Of a stretch of 25,147 nucleotides of DNA, positions 17,523 to 25,147 are shown one piece after another. The DNA lies in contig JAUCBJ010004300.1 of assembly GCA_032718475.1 (NCBI GenBank), positions 1 through 25,147 of the forward strand, in the 5' to 3' direction. The DNA is from Nemertoderma westbladi (Eukaryota; Xenacoelomorpha; Nemertodermatida; Nemertodermatidae). The notes beneath the pieces are model-generated. The model did not search any database. It was not told where the DNA came from and worked only from the letters and a program-made list of their open reading frames with translations. The stretch's first letter is position 1; every line of letters starts with the position of its first letter. A program made the position numbers and the translations under genes.

Positions 17523-17890
17523 TGCCCTAACGGCCTAATGAACTGCTGTATTTGCGATTAGTAAATGCACTACCGTACATTCACTATTACGCAGTACAGT
17601 AAGTAAAACAGTACACTAACCTAACAGCCTAACGAATACTGTATGTGGTACAGCAAAACAAATATCTTTTCTACCGTACACAGTAACAGCAATCAGCCCA
17701 ATACACTACTGTACTACTGTATTGCGACTAGTGAATACAGTAATCTAACCTAACAGCCTAATGAATACACTATGTCTTACTGTACGCAGTACAGCAAAAC
17801 CAAATATCGTACTTCACTGTACGCAGTACAGTGATCCTACTTAACAGCCTAAAAAATATACTCTTTACTGTTGCAAGCAACAGCAAACGT
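17523..17890. repeat. Diverged tandem repeats beside the 5' LTR
   Basis: Four copies of a CTAACAGCCTAA-type core occur near 17526, 17621, 17750 and 17842, at spacings of about 95, 129 and 92 bp. Each is accompanied by TACTGTA/GTACAG-rich sequence. They lie where the leader meets the LTR, where a primer-binding site would be expected. Confidence 0.7.
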
Positions 17891-18094
17891 ACTTCACTGT
17901 TAAACTAGCGGGTCCCTGCCTAACCAATAAAGACACAAAGACTGCTCTACTGTTAAACAGGGGTAATCAGGAGCGTGCTATTACTAATGTAGGGCTGCTA
18001 AATACAAAACCGCTACTTACCGTTGGATGGCGCTAACCTGCCGTCCTTTAATATATTTTACTAATTTTCTACGGCTCCTGCTAATCGCTTGTTC

Positions 18095-18102
18095 CTTTCT
18101 CT
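18095..18102. repeat. 8-bp target-site duplication, left copy (CTTTCTCT)
   Basis: Identical to 18895-18902. The unoccupied left LTR has it once, which shows the direction of change was insertion into the right LTR. Confidence 0.9.
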
Positions 18103-18894
18103 TAGGGCTCGATTGGAGCTCCGGCCTCTGACTCCGGCTCCGGCCATTTTGGCACCTCCGGCTCCTGCTCCGGCTCTGGTAAAAATATTGCCGGAGTTAA
18201 TTTTTTAATAAAGTATTATATTTCGTGCATATTCTACAGTTCTAATCTGAACAATTATTTACACAAGTACTGTACTGTAGTACAGCTTCAATATCAAGCA
18301 TAATACTGCAGTATTTACTTAAAGTCAATGACTGACTGACTGTACTGCAGTACCGGTACTGGCTGACTGGTACTGGCCAGCTGGCTGACTAGCAGACTAT
18401 TACAGGATAGGCCCTACTGTAAAAAATTGTAAATGCTATGATTGTACACTGTACCACTGCAGCCATTTACTGCTGTCATGCCAGCATACTGTACTGCAGT
18501 ACTGGTACATGTACGGTACCGGTAGGCTACCTACAGTAAACAGTACACACCTCTACCACTCTACCACAGTTAATGAGTTAGGCTGTTAGGTACTGTAGGT
18601 AATTTTTAGCCGTCAGCGTCAGGCCGTCTGTCCGTGATAAATTAATTACATAAATTTTAAATTGAAAATTCGTAAATCTATAAATTATGAAATTAATTAG
18701 ACCTACAGTATGATTGATTATGAGCGATTGGCGAACGATAACCCTACTTTATTTTTTTTAAATAAATAATTAAATTTTTAAAATTTTTGAAAAACTCCGG
18801 CTCCTGCTCCGGCTCCAGCCAAATTGTCCAACTCCGGCTCCTGCTCCGGCTCCGGCTCCGGCTCCGGCCAAATCCCAACTCCGATCAAGTCCTA
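18103..18894. mobile_element. Non-autonomous hAT-like DNA transposon nested in the 5' LTR
   Basis: The left LTR preserves the empty site (CTTTCTCT followed by ACC near 1000). In the right LTR the same 8 bases occur at 18095-18102 and again at 18895-18902, bracketing 792 bp. The insert starts TAGGGCTCGATTGGAGCT and its end, read in reverse complement, is TAGGACTTGATCGGAGTT: imperfect terminal inverted repeats with 14 of 18 matches. An 8-bp target duplication with TAGGG-type ends is the hAT signature. Subterminal CTCCGGCTCCTGCTC repeats lie in the same orientation near both ends, with AT-rich, TACTGTA-rich sequence between. No transposase-like frame is visible, so it would depend on a transposase supplied elsewhere. 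Confidence 0.87.
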
Positions 18895-18902
18895 CTTTCT
18901 CT
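18895..18902. repeat. 8-bp target-site duplication, right copy (CTTTCTCT)
   Basis: Second copy of the duplication flanking the hAT-like insert. It is followed directly by ACCAATCGCT, matching the left-LTR continuation ACCGATCGCT. Confidence 0.9.
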
Positions 18903-19580
18903 ACCAATCGCTCAATAGAGAGCTAACTGTTCGAACATATGAGCCACGCGGGAATAACCAAAACAATAAACCCGAATCGGCTCCCTAAGCTTACTTAAGA
19001 CGAGTGTGAGAGGCTTTACACTCCAGAGTATATTCTTATGGTCTAATCTTACTGTTAAAACGCGCTAATAACTGCGTCCTTTCTAATCGCAAATACTGGG
19101 GTTCCCTAATGGAATGTGTGAATGTGAGAATATTTAAATAATCAAAAAGGGTACAGTGTCTTATTAGGGCTAATACCTACTATGGGACTAAACTTGCCTT
19201 CGGCTGGCTTTAGGCCAGCAATTTACTAATGCGTTTGCACACTGAATACTGCGATCTAACTTATTGACCGCTAATTTCAAATAACCGCCCAGCGTGAATA
19301 GCTTACGGTACTCTAAATTATTACCTTAACTATTCTCCGCTATGCTGCGTACAAATTCTTAATTTTACTAATTAATTACAGTCACAAATATGCAACAGCG
19401 TACTAATTACTAAGTGTTCCAGAATGCGTAATTCTAATTTATTACACAACGGGTTGCACTAGTAACACCCTAAATACTGTATTATTTTCGACCTAATCAG
19501 TAATTATTTTTCGTAAACTAAGAAATAGAATTCAATCAGAGGAAAAGAGCGCCTATCTAAGCATTCGTGATTTATTAGGC

Positions 19581-19844
19581 ACACTTTAGTAACACAACAA
19601 TCAATGTAACAATCAATAGTTTATACTTACCAATTATAGTTCCTAATGTACAATTCACAATCAGCAGAGCAATTCACAGTTCGCAATACAGTGCAGTTTG
19701 TCATTCGCAATGTTCGCAACTCGCAATGTGAAGTACGAAGGCCTCACCCGGGTACATCTAAGGCTTCCTAACTAACCCGATTCCTGCCCCCCTAATACTA
19801 TAAAATAGAGACAAAATCTGGATTATCAGCCCCCTAATTACTGT
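19581..19844. repeat. LTR length polymorphism of about 260 bp
   Basis: Between TTAGGC and ACCAGCGAG the right LTR has 264 bp where the left LTR has only ATC. I see no clear target duplication or terminal inverted repeat, so this could be an insertion on the right or a deletion on the left. It contains several diverged AATTCACA and TTCGCAA-type short repeats. Confidence 0.6.
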
Positions 19845-20755
19845 ACCAGCGAGCTGTCTCCACTTCACACCGCTAACTTTCCGACCGCAACGGTGACCCC
19901 CCACCAGCGTTGCTTGCCTTTGAATCCTCCACACTCCCTTCGTAGCTAACCCCCCGATGCGCCCGCCGCGCCTACCGGTACCTCTGCCCTCCATCTAATG
20001 AGTAGCTACCGTAACGGCGCATGCAATCACAAAGTCTGACAGTCTAAGAAAATCCCGTAGGATTATTGCATCGAAAGGAATTACATAGAACCATTTACTA
20101 AAGGGTAGAAATCATAGTTCCAATTGTAATTGACAGTAATCATTGGGATTGATTGAGAAACACACCAAGAAATTAGTAGAGATTACAAATTAGCGAATTA
20201 TTACAAGAAAAAATTGCAAAAGGCAGAAATACTCAAAATACAGAATAATTAGTCGATGAATTAACTGGATTACAAGCAAAATTACACAGCACATACCGGA
20301 AACACCGCCAATTTATAGGTGATTCATGGAGGATGATGCAATCGTTCTCTCATTGGCTCCCCAATCCGCGCTACCATTAGACCAACCTGGAAGCAGTTAG
20401 GCCAATAAGGAAGCCGGATTGTGAACCTATCGCTCCCCGAAATCACAAGTTATCACCATATATGGTAATTTTGGCGATGCTTAATTTAGCGGTACTAATA
20501 ATATGATACATAGAAATTAATTTAGCGCAATTATAAAGAAAATTAAGACCAATACATAGCTAGCCCTATTGAGGCTAATAACAGCAAGCTTATATCCAGG
20601 GTCCAACAGGAAACTTGCTACCCTGGAACTATTTACTTTTATCCTATTACAAAATTCCTGAGGTAGGACTACATACTATACAAAATGGGTAAAGTCAAAT
20701 ATATGGGCGTTTTATTTTCCTTATCTAAATATCGTTGCGCGTTATTATGGCTTAT

Positions 20756-22157
20756 TGTGTTGAAGACTTTTGACTAACAGCAGACAAATCGTTAATGGTT
20801 CCCACATGCTAAAGGCTTTGCTCACTTCGTGCTGCGCAAAGGCCCCATGAACGTCATGATCATGTCATTGTTGATAATTTAGAATATTATAGCGTTTCGG
20901 CGCGAATAATAGAAAGAGGGAAATTAAAGCTTTAATGTGCTAATTATGAACAATATCGAATCTCATTTTATTTATTTCTTGGGTATTATTTGTAGTTATA
21001 CACTTAACCTTTCTAGAACAACCTAAAAATGACGCGATGACATACTGCATATACTGCGAATGCATTTTTTAATTCAACACAAAATTTATTTTATACAAAT
21101 AAATAAAACATTTATATGATGTAGAGTACTAAGTGTTAAAAATAATGTAGAATTGTTGTGGCACAGACACGAAATATGCCGTAACTTTTGACTGCATGCA
21201 TGGATTTTGCTAGAATTACGTGCAAAACTTTTATACGTCAATGCTTTTTCAACGTATTTAATAAAGTTTAAATAATTTCACCAAAAATATTTTGTTTACT
21301 TTTTTCGCCGGTAAAAAAGTAAAATGAATTGATTCCCATGGATTACAATTTTTCCCTAAGGAACAAAACTGGAACTTTTTCTCCCGATTTTGCTATAAAT
21401 TCGAGTGAAAAAGTAACAATTTAAGAATAAAGCTTTACTTAACTTATGTTAACTATGTAGTACAGTTCTACTATACATAAGTAATTTATAGCTATGAAAA
21501 CCATTATTTATTGAAAAATAAGCATTTTTAAATTTTTAACTGCCTTTTATAGAAAACGGAACCCTATTTTTGTAATTTTATTGAATTTTTTGATGAAAGA
21601 AAGAGCTTCTCATTGGCTATTAATCTTGTTATCACTTCATCAATAATGTAGTCATTCTTTGACCTAATATCAATGGCATTTCACCTTTGTGGTTTCCTTC
21701 TATAAGACGGTTGATATAATGCAATACGCATCAATAAAGTGACTCATATTCGCTTCTCGACACAAATTTCCACAACCTATTACAGTTGGAAATGAGCCAC
21801 TAAGCAGAACACGAGCATCCAATAACCATGACTCACACACATATTAAGCCGTACCATAAATGTACATGAGGGCAGTGACACAACCCTGTAAAGGAAACAA
21901 CATGACACATATCCTCCATTCCTTAAAGGCAGTAGCCAGTTACAGTTTAATCACCAATAGATTGCTCTACACCAGTATCCAATCCAACTACAAGAAAGCC
22001 TTATACGACAATTAATGATTGACATCCAGGATACAGTTTAACACTTAAAGATTGCACGAATATTTAATATTCTCTAACTATACCATATGTTTGTCAAAAT
22101 TAGAAAATTTCTGAAGAACATGCTTATATTCATACTACTGTACTACTAATATAAGGA
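20756..22157. other. Right flank between the LTR and the LINE remnant, no gene seen
   Basis: AT-rich DNA with no supported reading frame. Part of it may be the 3' untranslated end of the LINE remnant, but I see no poly(A) or tail repeat that fixes its end. Confidence 0.6.
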
Positions 22158-22970
22158 TCAGCATGCTGCATTGCAGCTGCATTTGTAAGAATGCTCTGCC
22201 GGTTTGTTTACAAAATTGCGCCGCCACAACTCCGTATCACCCATGACATTTACTAGATCATCCACATCTTCAAGGCCAGTGTCCTTTAAGATGCGTCTCA
22301 AGAAAGTCATGAGCTGTCCACCATGCTTATTCACAATATGAGGCTGCCAAAGCACAAAATTATGCACTGGCTGGTCCTCACGGCGAAAGCAATGTCCTGC
22401 AAAGCGGAGGCGATTTTATTCTACGTGTATTCTATACATGTTACATAGTGTCTGATTGAAAATGTAAACATTGTTCTTGACACAATGAACCCGGCGTAGC
22501 ATTCTTGTGAATGTGCCATCAAGAGATTTGGTGTCCTCACCAGTTAGATCCTGGCATGGAATCCCATAGAGGAATACTGGAACTTGTGCTGCTCTAAATA
22601 ATCTGACGTTAATTTTCAAATTATTGCTATGACATTTAGAAATCCTGGAAAGCCTATTCAAGGGTGGCCGGGTCTTTCCCTTACGTATTCGAAGGTCCTC
22701 ACCTGACTTCCGGATCCATGATCCCAGGTAACATAAGTTATCAACATGCTCTAGCATACCATCCTTTGAGCTTAAGCTGATCTGATCAGAGACTTTGTGG
22801 GCACTTTCAAAGTTTACTGTCAAATTTTTGGTCTTTTTTTTTTATGCGGTTTAATATAATTCTATTCCATAGCTTTGCAGCAATGGATATCAATGAGATT
22901 TCCCGAAAAGAACCATACAGTGTGTTAAGTTGCCCTTCTTAAGAACTGCCAGTAACTTATTTGTTTTAAT
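22158..22970 (-). pseudogene. Non-LTR (LINE-type) retrotransposon remnant with internal deletion
   Basis: From right to left on the minus strand: about 22965-22930 reads LLAVLKKGNLTHC, about 22905-22845 reads REISLISIAAKLWNRIILNR, both matching the N-terminal blocks of LINE reverse transcriptases (KKGD..., RGISL...KI...R). After an A-run (sense strand) at about 22843-22832 the frame jumps straight to the post-catalytic region: LTVNFES, CYLGSWIRKSGEDL, VPVFLYGIPCQDLTGED, LDGTFTRMLRRV. After a TAA at 22418-22416 the same frame continues with NRLRFAGHCFRREDQ and DTGLEDVDDLVNVMGD, the usual C-terminus. The palm with its catalytic Asp pair and the endonuclease are missing, so the copy is inactive. 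Confidence 0.82.
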
Positions 22971-23135
22971 TTCTTGTGAAACTCTTGTTTTTCTGTACAT
23001 GTCTACTAGGATGGGATGTATTGATAACATTACATTATTACATTACACTATCTCCTTTACAACAACAATTGCTGTTAACATTTACTATTAGGGGGAGGGG
23101 GGGTTAATTCGCTTTATTGTATACATTTACTCTTC

Positions 23136-23159
23136 GGGGGGGGGGGGGGGGGGGGGGGG
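23136..23159. repeat. Poly(G) tract, 24 bases
   Basis: An uninterrupted run of 24 G, preceded by GGGGGAGGGGGGGTT at about 23091. Potential G-quadruplex; length in an assembly may be unreliable. Confidence 0.9.
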
Positions 23160-24543
23160 AGGCAGGGGAGGTTGTTAAGTCGCTTCAAAACATTATGTCA
23201 TTTATGAAGATACCCCAACACTTAGCCTGCAATTGCATTAAACAAATAGCATTACGATAAACAACCATATTCTATGTATATTTGAAAAATTTTAATAACC
23301 CTATGACCCTAATTCACAACGAAATCAGTAATACATATTAAATAAACAATATAAATTCCTTGTCCTGATCCATATAGATAAAGAAATCTTTGAAATCTTA
23401 GTCATTTCAATCCTCATCCACATAATTTGTCTGTCCTGCGGAATAAATAATTAATATAATTAATTGTATTGTCAAAATAGGCGAAAGTTTCTCCGTTTTA
23501 AATTCACATAGCCACTTGTGGAATGATTGAGATTAAATGTGTATTTGAATGGATCTAAAATCACCCTCCATATGGTGCGCCGTATTAAAAAAAACCCCAA
23601 TGCGATCCCAAGATATTTATTTACAATATGAAATTCATTCATCACCAGGTATATGAATAGAGGAAATAAATGGGTGAAAATAAATGGGGGAAGTGTTGAT
23701 TAAATATGACACAGCGTTCCGGTGTTTCAATTTCTTTGTATCTACATATTGAATTTCGTCTCAGCAACTGTAGGTAGCAATCTACATTGTACACTGAAAC
23801 ACTTTATTGCTGTAATATTACCTTAACAGTTCTTCTGGTAGCCTCGTGATAGATGCGGTTATTGCTTGAAGGCTGTCAGTAGGATTACCTCCCTATCTAA
23901 TAATACCATATATGGTAATTCACTTGGAGCTTCCCTAAGCCTTACCATTGGTCGTTACATTGAGTTATTCGAACTGTAGGGTACACTGATATTCCCCTGG
24001 CAGTTCTATTGGCGGGTTGTGATTGGCTTGCTGACTGTAATTGGATCTAGCTTCATTCAGTTCATGAGCTATATAATTAAATAATCAGTTGCTATATTTT
24101 ATTCGTTATTGAATTTTGTTATCTCGCAAATATTTGGAAAATTATAGATAATTATTATTTGCGTATTTTTTCTCCGTGTTTTTTTCCGTATTAACAACAA
24201 AACTTCAAAGGTAAGTTTAATGTTACCCAAGGTGGTTTGCACTTGCAGATTCAGATAAACCTGCTTGCCTGTTGGACTGTTCTGATACTGCAGTACTTGG
24301 TACATTACTGCATTACAGCCTTATGTTTTTGAATGTGTAGAAGTAGAACTGTTAGACTACTACAGTAGCAAGTACCGATGTACATTGTACATACATACTG
24401 ATGTAGGCCATACTTACTATACTAGTTTTCCCCTGTTGAAAAGTTTTATTTTCTCCGCCAAACGCTGTGTTATTTTAAGTGCATAAAATCGTGGAGCGCT
24501 AGATGCAAACCTTGTGCTGAGCAGACCTTTTGGCACCGTGTCC

Positions 24544-24902
24544 GGCGTAGCAAATTTCTGCACCAGCTCCTGGGATCCCGGCGCATTATACAGTTATAGG
24601 CTTATTTCTATCTATTTTATGTTAGGCTGTTAGGCGTATTTCTATCTATTTTATGTTAGGCCTACTATTTTGTTGTGTTAGAACTGCTATCATCAGATCA
24701 TAGGCCTACCTCTGTACCTACCTGCCGGTCCTACGACCTAGCACCTTCGCAAGCAGTCTAGAGGCTGAAAGGCGAAAGTTGTTTTTTTTTTTTTTATTAC
24801 CGGTAGTGATCTGCCGATAGTCCTACAGGTAGGCCTACGTAACGGTCATTTTTTTTTTATAAGCGGCGTAGCATATTTCAACACCAGCTACCGGAAGCCC
24901 GA
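24544..24902. repeat. Direct repeat pair (about 37 bp each)
   Basis: GGCGTAGCAAATTTCTGCAC (24544) and GGCGTAGCATATTTCAACAC (24865) are each followed by CAGCT(C/A)C, then a CGG-containing end. They are about 320 bp apart in the same orientation, perhaps edges of a duplicated host segment. Confidence 0.7.
24599..24663. repeat. 34-bp tandem duplication
   Basis: GGCTTATTTCTATCTATTTT... at 24599 is followed by GGCGTATTTCTATCTATTTT... at 24633; both copies end ATGTTAGGC. Confidence 0.9.
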
Positions 24903-25147
24903 CACAAATTTAAATGCTGCGCCAAACGTAATGCGTCAGTCTGTCAGTGAGCCAGACCAAAGTTTAAATGCTCAGCAGCAGAACGTGTACAACGTAGGCC
25001 TACTGACGAACACACTACACACTGACACAGGTCAGGCCGCAAACGACCACTGAATTGCGCACAACGCCTGCGCACAATTTTTCAGCCGCGCAATATCGGA
25101 CAGCTGATATAACGCGCATGCACCGAAAAAAACGCACACACCACATT

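Larger units (their letters stand above)
16717..17897 (-). other. 5' leader of the retrotransposon
   Basis: About 1.2 kb between the 5' LTR and the first gag methionine. It holds diverged tandem repeats next to the LTR, a (CT)11 tract and AT-rich sequence (16720-17080). A 93-codon minus-strand frame (17423-17142) matches no family I know and is probably fortuitous. A BEL leader normally begins with a tRNA primer-binding site, but no TGG follows the sense-strand LTR end (the first bases are GTGAAGTACG). Confidence 0.6.
786..20755 (-). mobile_element. Giant BEL/Pao LTR retrotransposon, degenerate copy
   Basis: A direct repeat begins TGTTAAACTAGC at both 786 and 17898 and ends at GGCTTAT at 2587 and 20755. 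It encloses minus-strand gag, protease, RT/RNase H and integrase modules in BEL/Pao order. The family assignment rests on the BEL-type Gag, the YMDD reverse transcriptase, the RNase H, and an integrase followed by the C-terminal domain typical of BEL elements. About 20 kb is much larger than the 5-9 kb usual for BEL/Pao. The excess comes from long LTRs, a third coding region downstream of integrase, 3' tandem repeats and a nested hAT element. Multiple stops and frameshifts make it non-autonomous. I found no TGG-type primer-binding site beside the 5' LTR at 17897 and no convincing target-site duplication, so the outer limits are uncertain. Confidence 0.88.
17898..20755 (-). repeat. 5' LTR of the BEL/Pao element (right copy, with insertions)
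   Basis: Colinear with 786-2587 but 2858 bp long. The extra length is a 792-bp hAT-like insertion with its 8-bp duplication (18103-18902) and about 264 bp at 19581-19844 where the left copy has 3 bp. Since the element is coded on minus, this copy should supply the promoter. Similarity to the left copy stops abruptly at 20755 without a TG end on the sense strand, which suggests either an unusual LTR terminus or truncation of the outer edge. Confidence 0.85.
22971..25147. other. Right-end non-coding DNA with small repeats
   Basis: No supported gene; the only minus frame (24305-24099) is low-complexity. It contains the poly(G) run, a CCATATATGG at 23906-23915, a 34-bp tandem duplication near 24599, and a ~37-bp direct repeat at about 24544 and 24865. 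TAGGCCTA-like palindromes are frequent. Confidence 0.6.

Noticed and set aside
19758-19994. 78-codon minus-strand frame in the right LTR
   Set aside because: Spans the boundary of the 264-bp length difference and is GC-biased non-coding sequence.

Overview
The window looks like repeat-rich intergenic DNA from an invertebrate animal genome, probably marine (inference). It is AT-rich, has no prokaryotic gene organisation, and carries three eukaryotic transposon classes nested in or next to each other. I see no host gene, rRNA, tRNA or CRISPR array.

About 20 kb (786-20755) is one LTR retrotransposon of the BEL/Pao superfamily, coding on the minus strand, so its 5' end is at high coordinates. 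From right to left it has: a 5' LTR (17898-20755); a leader of about 1.2 kb with simple and diverged tandem repeats; gag with an acidic N-terminus, long coiled coil, BEL-type capsid and CCHC knuckles (16716 to about 13920); aspartic protease (about 13890-13494); reverse transcriptase and RNase H (13470-11056); a linker (11055-10528); DDE integrase with the BEL C-terminal domain (10507-9104); a spacer; an additional multi-kilobase third coding region (about 8373-4631) of unrecognised family that ends in three CCHC zinc knuckles; a repeat-rich 3' region (2588-4630) with a ~208-bp tandem array; and the 3' LTR (786-2587). In-frame stops and frameshifts break every module except the integrase ORF, so this copy is dead. 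The LTRs differ by only about 2% substitutions by eye, so it is not ancient.

The 5' LTR is longer than the 3' LTR mainly because of a 792-bp non-autonomous hAT-like transposon (18103-18894) with an exact 8-bp target duplication and terminal inverted repeats. A second length difference of about 260 bp is unexplained. The outer edge of the 5' LTR may be truncated. If so, the real 3' LTR could reach about 4484, where a purine-rich tract on the sense strand is followed by TG.

To the right (20756-25147) lies non-coding DNA with an internally deleted minus-strand non-LTR retrotransposon remnant (about 22158-22970), a 24-G tract and small direct repeats.

The most unusual signals are: (1) a family of six dispersed GC-rich palindromes, consensus CCAAACCCGCGGGTTTGG, inside the element's internal region, several with extra complementary arms and one with a compensatory change; (2) the third coding region with triple zinc knuckles in the env position; (3) strong enrichment of the 5'-splice-site-like hexamer GGTAAG on the sense strand of gag and RT only.
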